A stretch of 64,000 nucleotides of DNA from Sceloporus undulatus (taxonomy: Eukaryota > Chordata > Lepidosauria > Squamata > Phrynosomatidae). The notes below the pieces were generated by a model that saw only the letters and a list, made by a program, of their open reading frames with translations, was not told the origin of the DNA and did not search any database. Position 1 is the stretch's first letter; every line of letters begins with the position of its first letter. The stretch spans positions 4,788,572 through 4,852,571 of the forward strand of contig NC_056524.1 in assembly GCF_019175285.1 (NCBI RefSeq), read 5' to 3'. Positions 1 to 10,976 of the stretch are shown here, in pieces. The position numbers were made by a program, and so were the translations under genes.

Positions 1-1680
1 TTATCCTTTATTATGAAGCGCTATAAATTTACACAGCGCTCTACATGCAATCTTTTTAGTTAGATTGATCCCTGCCCTCGGGCTTCCAATCTAAAAAGAC
101 ATACACAGAAGGAGAAAGGGGCGGTGGAGGGAAAGGGTAAGAGGTCCAGCAGTTCCTCTCTACCTCGGGGCCTGGACCAAGGCAGATGGACTGGGAGGGA
201 GGACTGGGCTTAAAATGTTCTTCATCCAGGAAAATACATACTCTCAAGTAGGATAATGCATATACAGTACATACCAAACAGGAAATGGTTTGATAAACAG
301 GCAACAAAAGAACATCAGATAGTAAGCGACAATTAAGCAATGCCTGGGAAGGCTTCTCTGAACAGGATGGTTTTCAACTCTGTTTGAAGCTAGTTAAAGA
401 AGTGATGGCTCTTGCTTGTGGGGAAAGAAGGTTCCAGGAGTGAGGGGCAGCGAGTGAAAAGGGGCGAATCCGGGAAGGGGCAGAGGAAATCCTGGGCTGA
501 GACAGCAGACCTTTACACCAGAACGGAGGGTCCTGGTGGGAAGTGAGGAAAAGAAGGTCTGATAAGTAAAGAGACCAGTCCATGGAGGGCTTTAAATGTC
601 GACAGCAGGAGCTTATACTGAATGCGGAAAGGGAGGGGGAGCCAGTGAAGGGATGCCAACACAGGAGAGATGTGGTCAGAGTGGTGGTGGAAGGACGGAG
701 GTGAGAAAGAGGAAGCCCAGCCAGGAGGACGTTACAGTAATCAAGTCGTGAGATCACTAGGGCATGGACCAGGATCTTGGCAGTAGAGGCGGAGAGATAT
801 GGTCGGATTTTGGCAAATTGTACAAAAAGAATCTACAGCCTGGCTGTGGTCTGGATCTGAGGGATACACGACAGAGAAGAGTCAAAGATAAAACCAAGAC
901 GGGGGCTTGCTGAAGGGTTGATAGAAATGTTGTCCACAGAGACAGAAAAGGAGTGTGGAAGGGTGGACTTAGGAGGAAAACAAGAGCTCCGTCTTGGACA
1001 TGTTGAGCTTCAAATGCCGATGGCACATCCATGCGAGACAGCTGTGAGGCAAGACGAAACTGCTGTCAAGCCTTGGAGAAAGGTCAGGGGCAGAAAGAAC
1101 AGCTGGGTGTCATCGGCTACAGATGGTAGAAAAACCAAAAGAGCTGATGAGTTTTCCTAAGGACAGGGTGTAAGAGAGAAACAGAAGGGGACCCAGAACA
1201 GAGCCCTGGGGAACTCCAACAGATAGGGAACAGAAGAAGAAGTCTGACCTCCTGCAACCACTGCAAAAATCTGCCAGACAAGTAAGATCAAACCAGTCGA
1301 GAAACAGAGTCTGAGAACCCAAGGTCAGAGAGTATGTCATTAGGAGACAGTGATCAACATGTCAAAGGCTGCAGACAAATCGAGAAGAATGAGAACAGAG
1401 TAAAGGCCATTAGCCTTGGCCTGTAAAAGGTCATTCGAGATCTTAGTGAGAGCTGTCTCTTAGAATGCCTTGGGCGGAAAACAGACTGAAAGGGATCGAG
1501 GATGGAATTGGCTTCAAGAAACCAAGACAGCGCGAATAGACAACCCATTCCAAAACCTTAGAAGAAAGGGAAGAAGAGAAATCGGACGATAGCTAGACAA
1601 AGAGGAGGGGTCAAGAGAAGGTTTTTTCAGAATTGGGGAAATGAGAGCAGGTTTGAAGTCCGACACATGTGTCCCAGTTT
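1..1680 (-). mobile_element. L2-clade LINE, 3' half, decayed
   Basis: Minus-strand pieces of reverse transcriptase in the expected order: RPISLLPFL, then FLEANSILDPFQS and RPRHS near 1450-1550. [20 protein letters not shown] follows near 1130-1240, ADDTQL near 1120 in another frame, and SRLDYCNVLLAGLP near 700-750. The extreme 3' end at 1-55 is the L2-type tail with the repeated GCGCT sequence. Several frameshifts are present, so it is an old, dead copy. The 5' end is truncated near 1680. Confidence 0.85.
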
Positions 1681-2892
1681 CATCTGTGAAATGTAAGCGG
1701 TTATACCATGGGAAATGAGGGCTTCCTCTTTCTGTCCTGCCTTCATTTTCCTGAGCATACTACTGTTTTACTGCAGTCTTATTTACTGGATGTTTCCTGC
1801 TTATCCTACCTGGAGAGAAAAAACATGTGTTTCCAATGCCCACAAGATCAGTCCTCTCCAACCTCATGCTCTCCCAGAATCCCCTAATCTGTTTAGCAAT
1901 TCTTTAAAAATGAACTGCAGGGATAAATGCCAAGTTGTCACCAGCTTGAGAGCCATAGGGAAGGCTGCCAGTCCTCAGGGTCTGTTCACATTTCCCCAAC
2001 ATAACGCTTTCCCACCATTTGCCTCTGACCCCACTGGAAACCAATGTACAGAACATGCTGGCTGGAGAATGCTGGGAGATGCAGTCCAAAAAAAGACTTT
2101 TCTGCATCTTGACAATTTATTAGATTAATCTACCTTTATTTTTAAAGCATATGATACAGAAGCAGGGAGGATTAAGAGAAAAGAGAGGAAATTGTCAGAT
2201 AAACGGATTCAGGGATTTTTTTCATTACTGCTAAAAACGGACGTTACTTGATCCTCTCTTCACCTTGAACTGTCATCACGCGTCTCTCTGAAAAATATTT
2301 TAGGGCTCAGATGTGACAAGACTGTCGCATGGCAACTGTGGGTTGCTATGTAAGCAGAGCAGTCAAATCATAGGATGACAGATTTAAGAGTTGGGAAGTA
2401 TAATAACATCCCAAATCCACAAAACAGTGGTACCTTCACTGGCACAACCAAAATGCACAAAATGCCACAAGGCAGCTTTCGAAGCTCCACTGACTTCTGC
2501 ATCGGGCAAAGAAATGTGGGCGCTCAAAGAAATAAAGAATTTTAAGTTCGATTTGCAAGACCAAAAGAGATGCCCTCTTTACAGAAATCAAAGTTCTTAT
2601 TCCTGGAGTAACCACATTGCCAGATGGAGCAAGGCTGCCTGCATGAATTTCACCCCAGAAACTTCTCAACTGAGAACACCCACATCTTAACAAAATGCAG
2701 GCTTGGGACTAACATTGTCTTAATTATTTCCCCTTCCTGTATAATTTGTAACATCTTGCCTATGAAAAACCAGTGATGCCTTGAAAGCTTGCCACATTAT
2801 CTGGCATTTTGCTTGGTTCAATAAAGGCATCACTGTTTTGGGGATTTGGGATGTATTGTACTTTGCCATAAGCCAACATAGCTACCCTCAAT
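1681..2892. other. Intergenic stretch, no gene recognised
   Basis: No exon-like or conserved coding signal seen. Around 2420-2470 there is an inverted match to a short motif (CAATAAAGGTATCACTG-like) that also occurs in direct orientation at about 2820, 3487 and 5519. Part of this stretch is therefore an unnamed interspersed repeat. Confidence 0.4.
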
Positions 2893-3195
2893 CTGTTTTA
2901 AAGTTGGAAGAGATCGCCCAAAGGCCATCCAATCCAACCCTCTTCTCCATGCAGGAAAGCACCGTCAAAACACTCTCGACAGGTGGACATCGCCTTGCTT
3001 TAAACACCTCCAAAAAGAGTTCACCACACTCCAGGGAAGCTTGTTCTACACCGTCAAACATCTCTTACTGTCGTTCTTTCTAATGTTGAGATGGAATCCT
3101 TTTCCTTGTTACTTGAATCCATTGCTCTGGATCCTATTCTCGGAGCAGAAAACTAGCTTGCTCCCCCTCAGTGTGACATACTTTCAAATACACAG
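2893..3195 (-). mobile_element. CR1 LINE 3' fragment
   Basis: Reads in reverse as the CR1 3' coding end and 3' UTR (TTGGAAGAGATC, CATCCAATCCAACCC, then matches to the [12 protein letters not shown]-type region). Diverged and truncated at both ends. Confidence 0.75.
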
Positions 3196-3316
3196 AGGCT
3201 TCTGAGAAACCTTTTGTCCTGTGGCCTCACAGAAAGGGAGACAATTGGATTGCAAAGAGAGGAGCCCTTGTTGAGATGCAAATGGACTTTAAATCTACTG
3301 GAATTTGAAAATTTCC

Positions 3317-5346
3317 AATTGCCACATGGCTTAAAGGAGGAGAAGGAGCTGCCCCATACAATCGAAACTAAGGACAGAAAAACAACAGAATGCAGGCATC
3401 TTACTAACGTCTCTAATTTTTCCTCTGTTTGGTTTTGTAACACTTGTCTGAGGAAGAAGCAAGTATATGGTGCATTTTGGTTGTCCAATAAAGGTATCAC
3501 TGTTTGTGTGGATTTTTGTTGAATATACTTTCAAATATTTTAAACATGGCTACAAGAATCCAGAGACTGGGAAGAGACCTCAAAGGCCATCCCCATTATG
3601 CAGTGCAGGAAGACACCAGCCAAGCACTCTTTGTGAGATGCCCCAATCTCTGTTTGAAAATGTCCAAAGGAGGCGACTCCAAGGCAGCCTCTTCCATCAT
3701 CAAACAGCTCTTACTGTCAGGAAGTTCTTCCAAACGTTTAGGTGAATCTCTTTTCCTGTAGTTGGAATCCATGTTCTGGGTTCTGTTCTCTGAGCGGAAG
3801 AAAACAAGCTTCGCTCCCTCCTCAAATGACATCCCTTCAAATTTAAACAGGGTTATCCTATCACCTCTTAATCTTCTCTTCTCCAGGCAAACATACCAGC
3901 CCCTAAGCTGCTCCTCATAGGGCTTGGTATTTTCCGAAAAATCTGGGGTTTGAGGCAAGCGTTCAAGGACCCCCCTAAATAGTCCACACATTCCCATTGG
4001 TGGTGAAAGTACCGCAAAGCCAGCTGTTCCCTCTTTGCAAGCTCCCTGCCTCCCTCCACACTTCCCAGAGCAACAGAAAGCATCCATTTTGCTTCCTAGA
4101 TTGTTTTATTGACCCATAAACAGAAACCAAAACCAACAGACTAAAAAACCACTCATGGCTTTTTAACACAATGTCCAAAGGGGAAAAAACAACAACTCCA
4201 TTCCATTCCCCAACGTAAACACATATAGGTCCAGTAATAAATAACACAAGGGGCAGAAGCTGGGAAAAGAGCAGACCGCTCCATGAGGGACCATACTTGC
4301 TCTTGCTTTGCCCACATAAATAACATTTAATGTAGAAAATAATGATGGGAAGGGCAAACAACAAAATGTGTTGGCCGACAGCCAGGTTAAGAATTTAGTA
4401 GTTGCAAGCTGTTCCTGGTGTAACAAATGGGTTAAGAAAAAACTACTGGAATTATTAGCCTTCTCAACATCCATAACCTCCTATCTCCTGCCCCACATGC
4501 CGAGTGCACAAGAAGCCATCAGCCACAGGGTAAAGCTATGGGTCACTGGCCATAAAGTATATTTAGCACACGATGGTGGGAATCTGTTGAGAAACATGTC
4601 AGGTTGTTGCATTTTTAGGGTGTGCAGCAGTGGTGGTGAACGCGGGCAGACAGAAAAATCTCCATTCTGAGCAACCTCTTTCTTCAAGGCCTTCGCCCTA
4701 TGCCAGCCATCTATGCCAGTGAAATAGGTAATGTAAATCTATGCCAGCGTAACTGTGCCAGTGTACTGCACCAATAGTATCCCCCCTGCCATTCCACTGG
4801 TAAAGCTGCTATGGTTTAATTGCTAAGGCATGCCAGAGGTCCAAGGTTTTGCAAGTCTTACTCATGCTCAACCACCTGTGGCCCACTCCAATGCTACCAA
4901 GACAGGCTGGCAGGTTCCTGTTGTGGGCTGGTCCATCAGTTTGGGTTCTAGTTGGAATTTTAACGGACATACAAGTTTATTGAATGTTATCCCTCAAATA
5001 GCACCAGCCACCACTAACTCCTACATGCGGGGGAAGATGCAGGCCAACTAGAATTCACCTAGAGAAAACGCTAAGTGTTTCAGTGTAGCAAAAATATGGC
5101 TAAAAGTAAGTCTTTCCTTTGAGTAAAATGTCTTCTAAAATCTCAGAAATACCCACAGGACTTCAAGTCATTCATGACCAAAGGGGGAATCTTTGATTCT
5201 CCAGATGTTGCTGGACTTCAGGTGGCAGCAGCCACAGCCAGCATGGCCACAGTAATGGACTACTATAGGATTTGTAATGCAAATTATCTGGCGTGCCAAA
5301 CCCTTGGATTTGTGTGTCAGTGCCCTGTGGAATTAGTTAGGTCCGC
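3317..5346 (+). repeat. Tandem duplication, copy A
   Basis: About 2.03 kb that is repeated immediately downstream at 5347-7680. Both start near CCAATTGCCACATGGC and end near GGAATTAGTTAGGTCC. Copy A differs from copy B mostly by single-base gains and losses, and it lacks a 254-bp MITE that copy B has. No gene is seen in it. It holds a CR1 fragment (3551-3935) and a hAT-MITE-like piece near 5190-5260. See findings for the assembly question. Confidence 0.9.
3551..3935 (-). mobile_element. CR1 LINE 3' fragment (in copy A)
   Basis: Reverse-strand CR1 3' end: GGGAAGAGACCTCAAAGGCC, then sequence for [20 protein letters not shown] and LEKRRLRGD. Several single-base losses break every frame. The 3' ATTCTATG tail is missing. 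Confidence 0.85.
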
Positions 5347-5582
5347 TCCCAATTGCCACATGGCTTAAAGGAGGAGAAGGAGCTGCCCCATACCATCGAA
5401 ACTAAGGACAGAAACAACAGAATGCAGGCATCTTACTAACGTCTCTAATCTTTCCTCTGTTTGGTTTGTAACATCTTGTCTGAGGAAGAAGCAAGTATAT
5501 GGTGCATTTTGGTTGTCCAATAAAGGTATCACTGTTTTGTGGATTTTTGTTTGAATATACTTTCAAATATTTAAACATGGCT

Positions 5583-6240
5583 ATCATAGAATCCTAGACT
5601 GGGAAGAGACCTCAAAGGCCATCCCCATTATGCAGTGCAGGAAGACACCAGCCAAGCACTCTTTGTGAGATGGCCATCCAATCTCTGTTTGAAAATGTCC
5701 AAAGGAGGCAACTCCAAGGCAGCCTCTTCCATCATCAAACAGCTCTTACTGTCAGGAAGTTCTTCCTAACGTTTAGGTGGAATCTCTTTTCCTGTAGTTG
5801 GAATCCATTGTTCTGGGTTCTGTTCTCTGGAGCTGAAGAAAACAAGCTTGCTCCCTCCTCAATATGACATCCCTTCAAATACAGTGGTGCCTCGGGTTAC
5901 GAAATTAATTCGTTCCGCGGCCGCTTTCGTAACCCGAAAAGCCTTCGTAAGCTGAATTGCCATAGGCGCTAATGGGGAAAAGCCGCGTTTCGTGCGAAAA
6001 AGCCGAAAAAAGCACCAAAAATTTTCTTCGTATCCCGAAAAAACATTCGTAACCCGGAACAATGATTTCCTATGGGATTTTTTCGTATCCCGAAAATTTC
6101 GTAACCTGGGTATTTCGTATCCCGAGGTACCACTGTATTTAAACAGGGTTATCCTATCACCTCTTAATCTTCTCTTCTCCAGGCTAAACATACCCAGCTC
6201 CCTAAGCTGCTCCTCATAGGGCTTGGTAGTTTCCCGATAA
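5583..6240 (-). mobile_element. CR1 LINE 3' fragment (in copy B), split by a MITE
   Basis: Same CR1 fragment as 3551-3935, in two parts (5583-5881 and 6136-6240) separated by the Tc1/mariner-type MITE. Reads [15 protein letters not shown] on the minus strand at the far side of the insertion. Confidence 0.85.
5882..6135. mobile_element. Tc1/mariner-type MITE with TA target duplication
   Basis: 254 bp with inverted ends CAGTGGTGCCTCGGGTTACG and (other end, reversed) CAGTGGTACCTCGGGATACG. TA flanks both sides (5880-5881, 6136-6137). It interrupts the CR1 sequence that reads CTTCAAA-TA-TTTAAACAGG when uninterrupted. It has no coding capacity. The interior repeats the TTCGTAACCCG / CGTATCCCG motif. 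Confidence 0.9.
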
Positions 6241-7680
6241 ATCTGGGGTTTGAGGCAAGCGGTTCAAGGGACCCCCCTAAATAGTCCACACAATTCCCAT
6301 TGGTGGTGAAAGTACCGCAAAGCCAGTAGCTGTTCCCTCTTTGCAAGCTTCCTGCCTCCCTCACACTTTCCCAGAGCAACAGAAAGCATCCATTTTGCTT
6401 CCTAGATTGTTTTTATTGACCCATAAATACAGAAACCCAAACCAACAGACTTAAAAAACCACTCATGGCTCTTTAACACAATGTCCAAAGGGGAAAAAAC
6501 AACAACAACTCCATTCCATTCCCCAACGTAACACAATATATGGTCAGTGATAAATAACACAAGGGGCAGAAGCTGGGAGAAAGAGCAGACCGCTCCATGA
6601 GGGACCATACTTGCCCTTGCTTTGCCCACATAAATAACATTTAATGTAGAAAATAATGATGGGAATGGCAAACAACAAAAATGTTGTGTTGGCCGACAGG
6701 CCAGGTTAAGAATGTAGTAGTTGCAAGCTGTTCCTGGTGTAAACAAATGGGTTAGAAAAAACTACTGGAATTATAAGCCTTCTCAACATCCATAACCTCC
6801 TATTCTCCTGCCCCACATGCCGAGGTGCACAAGAGAGCCATCAGCCACAGGGTAAAGCTATGGGGTCACCGGGCCATAAAGTATATTTAGCACACGATGG
6901 TGGGAATCTTGTTGAGAAACTATGTCAGGTTGTGCATTTTTAGGGGTGTGCAGCAGTGGCGGTGAACGCGGGCAGACAGAAAAATCTGCCAATTCTGAGC
7001 AACCTCTTTCTTCAAGGCCTTCATCCCTATGCCAGCATCTATGCCAGTGTAATTAGGTAAATGTAAATCTATGCCAGCGTAACTGTGCCAGTGTACTGCA
7101 CCAATAGTATCCCCCCTGCCATTTCCACTGGTAAAGCTGCTATGGTTTAATTGCTAAGGCATGCCAGAGGTCCAAGGTTTTGCAAGTCTTACTCATGCTC
7201 AACCACCTGTGGCCCACTCCAATGCCTACCAAGACAGGCTGGCAGGTTCCTTGTTGGTGGGCTGGTCCATCCAGTTTGGGTTCTAGTTGGAATTTTAATG
7301 GACTATACAAGTTTATTGAATGTTATCCCTCAAATAGCACCAGCCACAACTAACTCCTACATGCGGGGGAAGATGCAGGCCAACTAGAATTCACCTAGAG
7401 AAAACGCTAAGTGTTTCAGTGTAGCAAAAATATGGCTAAAAGTAAGTCTTTCCTTTGAGTAAAATGTCTTCTAAAATCTCAGAATACCCACAGGACTTCA
7501 AGTCATTCATGCCAAAATGGGGAATCTTTGATTCTCCAGATGTTGCTGGACTTCAGGTTGCAGCAGCCACAGCCAGCATGGCCTACAGTAATGGACTACT
7601 ATAGGATTTGTAATGCAAATTATCTGGCGTGCCAAACCCTTGGATTTGTGTGTCAGTGCCCTGTGGAATTAGTTAGGTCC

Positions 7681-8228
7681 CTTGGCCATTCTCTGCCTGG
7701 CCCAAGCAAATAAAAATAATAATAATAATAAAGGAAAGGCTAAGCAAGCAATGGTGGGAATTAAACCTGACTTGTTGTCCAGTTTCTCCAGATCGCAGTT
7801 ACCTTGGGGTAGAACCTTAGTTTATTTATTTAATCTGAGCATTTTATTAGCAAGCACTCATGTGCCCCAAACTCTGTTTAATGGCTTGCTGTTTTTTGAA
7901 GAAAGAGAATGGTGTTTTGAGTGCCTTTGTTGAAGTTTTTGGAAACATAGAAGGGATGGCCTACCAGTGGCTGCTGGTTTGTTTCTGGGAGAAGGTCTTC
8001 CCTGTGGCTGCTCCCACTCTTTAGAAGTTAAGATGCCTCCTCACTTAAGACGTTTGTTTTTAATCTTGTTTGAAAATAACATTTTAATTAGTTTTAGTTC
8101 TGCTGATACTTTTTTAAAAATTCGATGGGTTTTTCTGGCTATGTGGCCATGTTCTAGAAGAGTTTCTTCCTTTCTGCTGATACTCTTGTGGCCTTGGGAT
8201 TTGCTGGGCTTTGGTTCAAGGGCCCAAA
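7681..8228. other. Intergenic stretch, no gene
   Basis: Short (AAT)n run at about 7712-7730. A fragment near 8125-8175 (GGGTTTTTCTGGCTATGTGG) belongs to the same palindromic repeat family seen whole at 59858-60105. Nothing exon-like. Confidence 0.5.
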
Positions 8229-8600
8229 ATGGATACCAAAATCCATGGATATACAAGTCCCATTAAATACAACGGCACTGTAATATAGTGCTCCTTATAT
8301 AAAATGGCAAAATCAAGGTTTGCTCTTTGGAATTTATATTTTTGGAATATTCTAATGCTGTGGATGATTGAATACATGGATATAAGTAGCTGTGGATATG
8401 GAGGGCCAACTGTATTTTAAATCTTGGTTTTTGTATGTTTTTAACTATTGTGCAGTCAGCCCTCCTTATCCCTGGTTTGAAAACATTTTTAAAATATATA
8501 CATTCCAAAAAGCAAACCTTGATTCTGCCATTTTATACAAGGGACAACATTTTACTGTGCCACTGTATTTAATAGGACCTGAGGATCCAAAGATTTTGGT
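8229..8600. mobile_element. Two pogo/Tigger-like MITE copies in opposite orientation
   Basis: 8229-8412 reads in reverse and 8447-8600 forward from the same family. Marks are GGCCAACTGTA or CAGTCAGCCCTCC ends, TATATAAATTCCAAAAAGC-like sequence, and AAACCTTGATTTTGCCATTT-like core. Both are incomplete. Confidence 0.7.
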
Positions 8601-8611
8601 AGCATTTTGCT

Positions 8612-8735
8612 ATGGCAGTTAAAGTGGTGTCAAATTGGATTATTTCTGCAGTGCAGATTATTATTATTTTATTATTTTATTTATTTATATCCCATCCATT
8701 TCCCAAAATTGGGACTTAGAGTGGCTCACATTAAA
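8612..8735. mobile_element. Palindromic MITE end fused to a LINE 3' tail (minus)
   Basis: 8612-8660 is the terminal part of the palindromic MITE family found whole at 44405-44635 (GGCAGTTAAAGTGGTGTCAA). 8663-8735 reversed is a LINE/SINE tail ending GGATATAAATAAATAAAA. Confidence 0.6.
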
Positions 8736-9000
8736 AAACAGTACAGATACATCCAGAGTTGACACTACTGAATTAGATGCACCAAGGGCCTGATATGGCA
8801 GCTGTCTCTTCCCTACGGTATGTTCCTGCCTGGAGTGAACTTTTCCCCTCTCCTTTATCAGTGAAACATCCTTAAATGCGTACTTAAATACCCCAACCAT
8901 CTGTTCAGTGGAGCTTCCTCCCAAGTAAGTCTGCCTAGGATAGATTGCAAGAAACTTTTATTATTTCTGGGAGGACTCAATAACAATAACGGTTGCCTTA

Positions 9001-9155
9001 ATACAGAAGGCCTTTGGATTGAAATACCAAAGTCCATGGATGCTCAAGTATATTTAAATGCAATGGCATAGTACAATGGTTCCCTTACAGAAAATGGCAA
9101 AATCAAGGTTTGCTTGTTGGAACTCATGGATATGGAGTGCCGACTGTATTTCTTA
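9001..9155 (-). mobile_element. pogo/Tigger-like MITE fragment
   Basis: Reverse copy of the CAGT(T/C)GGCCCTCCATATCC family. Core AATGGCAAAATCAAGGTTTG is visible and the end is GAGTGCCGACTGTA. Confidence 0.65.
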
Positions 9156-9424
9156 GGGCTTGATCATTTATTACATGTCTGGCTGATATTTCCTGTAGCC
9201 GCTCAACTACATAGAGGTTTTGGGGGTCCAACTGTACCAGATAATTTGGGAGGAGGGGCTCAGCCCCCAACCTAGTCTTGCGGGGATGTGAGCCCCCCAG
9301 TCCCATATTTCATGGGCTGTGCATGAGAGGAATAAACAGGGACCCCACTTTTCACCCTTTGACAAAATATTGCTGCTTTCAGTGTTGACAAAATAAGATA
9401 TCCTCCCCACTCAAGTAATTCATA

Positions 9425-9784
9425 CTCTTCAACTGTCCCAATCTGGCAGCAATAGTCCTGATTAATCCTCTGTCATCCTACTTTTTCAGCTGCCTATAAA
9501 ATGTCCCAGTTTCTCACTCCTCCCCGTTTCCCCCTTTGTCCTCAGCTTACTTCCATTGCTGCAAAACTGAGCTCAAAGTGCAAAAGTAGTTTGTGCTCAA
9601 TTAACTCAATAGGGGAAGAAAAGAATGGGCAAAACTTTGGCCTTCTCAATAGGCTCAGGCAAAAGCAAACTGCAGTCAGCTTCTCCTAGCTTATCTGTTC
9701 TTCCTCATTAATAACCTTTGTCATCTTGGCAAAGTTGTCATCTGTGAAATTTTGGCGGGTATGCAGCTTCACCGAGGGAATACA
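9425..9784 (-). mobile_element. Unclassified interspersed repeat
   Basis: Shares blocks with 40865-41225 and 63535-63672. Common marks are the 'TGTCCCAGTTT' edge, CTCAGATTACTTC/CTTACTTCCATTGCTGC, GCAAAAGCAAACTGC and AGCTTCTCCTAGC. Probably a non-autonomous DNA element. The family is not named. Confidence 0.45.
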
Positions 9785-10928
9785 TCTGGATCCTAGCCAT
9801 CAACTCCAGTGAATGTGGAAAAGCTAAATAAATAAATGAATAAATACAGGTCCCTTTCAAACATAAAAGCCACTCCCTGCCACACCAAACATTGTGGTGA
9901 TGCCTATAGAGAAAACAGACTCCCTCTCTTCTTCCATTCTTCAGAAAAAAAGCCGCCTGGCTTGGTTGGCACTACCAGGAGGGTTCGATGGCATGTAAAC
10001 AAAAGCCTGTGTCAAGTGGTTCTCCAGTTTGGCAACGCAAGGATCCCTTTTCCCCCATTCCCAACCACATCCCACCCTCCACCCCACTTCCTTCCCAATC
10101 GTCCTTTCTCCAAGAAGGTTGTTAAAAAGTCTTTGCAATGCCAAGGGTGTCCTCTGGAGTTCTGCGCTCCAGTTGGCACAGACGGCGTTACCAAGAGTGG
10201 AGGTGGGGGACCAGCCCCACAAGGCTCCAGAGTTCGGGCGAGTCCCCCGTTGGGGAAGGAAAAAACAAAACGAGGGCTTGTCCTTCACTTTCCACGATGC
10301 CCCCAGTGCGTGCATGTCTCTGGTGGGCACTTTGGCCTGGCACCTCCAATTGATCCGCTGTTCCATCTTCTGCTGTGGCACGGCAGTCAGATGATGACCT
10401 GGAGGAGATTAGAGGAGAAAGTTGGAGAAGGAGGCATGAGGATTGAGGAGAGATGTTTGCCAGAAAACCTAAGGAAGAAAAAATAGGGGGCAGAGCTACC
10501 AAGATTTGCCTTGCAAATACCAATGTTGTTCCTTCCTGGAATGTTTGGCGAAAGGTTGATAAGTGTCTATTTTTGCTGTTTAGAGAAATAAAGTTGGCAG
10601 TCTTTGCCTCCATGGATGGAGCTGAAGAACATCTCATCTGCGAGGCTGACTCCAAGAGCTCTTCTCCCACTTTGACCAAAACCCCATTTTTAGATCCACC
10701 ATTTTGTATCGTATCGTCTGCAACTGAAGATCCACAATGGAGCAAAAGCATAGCCAGCAATCCACAGAAAGCCCAGCAAGACCCTATTCTCAAATGCAAC
10801 AAATATAATGCAAACAGCACCTTGCATCCCAACTGCACCAAAAGCAACGCTACACAAGATCTGTCAGCTTGAACCTTCTTCCCAGGGAAAGCGGGGCAGC
10901 GGGAAATCGGAGACAAAGGGATTTACCT
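9785..10928 (-). other. RELT: Probable RELT 3' UTR (end not determined)
   Basis: Sequence directly after the RELT stop. It is free of recognisable interspersed repeats and more balanced in composition than the flanks, as expected of an exon. Long open frames occur on both strands (for example 10188-10916 minus and 9836-10486 plus) but have no recognisable protein similarity, and I treat them as chance. I see no AATAAA on the minus strand between 9785 and 10928. The nearest is at about 9167, so the 3' UTR may run into the repeats below. Confidence 0.5.
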
Positions 10929-10976
10929 TCAGATCACCAGCTTACTTTCACCCACTCTAACAATGAAGGGACTGTC
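10929..10976 (-). CDS. RELT: RELT exon 10: last coding exon
   Basis: Acceptor TTTTCCCAG, then 15 codons [15 protein letters not shown] and TGA at 10929-10931. Human ends ENRYVVRLSESNLVI, so both the length and the last residues agree, and the phase (0) fits exon 9. The conserved C-terminus on such a short exon supports a function for the tail end. Confidence 0.9.
   Translation of the reverse strand, partial: DSPFIVRVGESKLVI

Larger units (their letters stand above)
5347..7680 (+). repeat. Tandem duplication, copy B
   Basis: Second copy of the 3317-5346 unit in the same orientation, about 300 bp longer mainly because of the MITE at 5882-6135. Copy B looks closer to the repeat consensus inside the CR1 fragment than copy A does, for example where copy A lacks single bases. 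No gene is recognised. Confidence 0.9.

Noticed and set aside
10395-10410. Acceptor-like CTCCTCCAG followed by GTCATCATCTGA, considered as RELT's last exon
   Set aside because: The exon at 10929-10976 gives [10 protein letters not shown], a much better match to the conserved C-terminus, with a proper acceptor and phase.
9836-10486. 216-codon open frame on the plus strand
   Set aside because: Opposite strand of the RELT 3' UTR, no family similarity, low-complexity Pro/Phe-rich start. Treated as chance.
10188-10916. 242-codon open frame on the minus strand just after the RELT stop
   Set aside because: It lies in the probable 3' UTR, has no recognisable domain or similarity and no splice context. 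Other long frames overlap it on both strands, as expected in a balanced-composition region.
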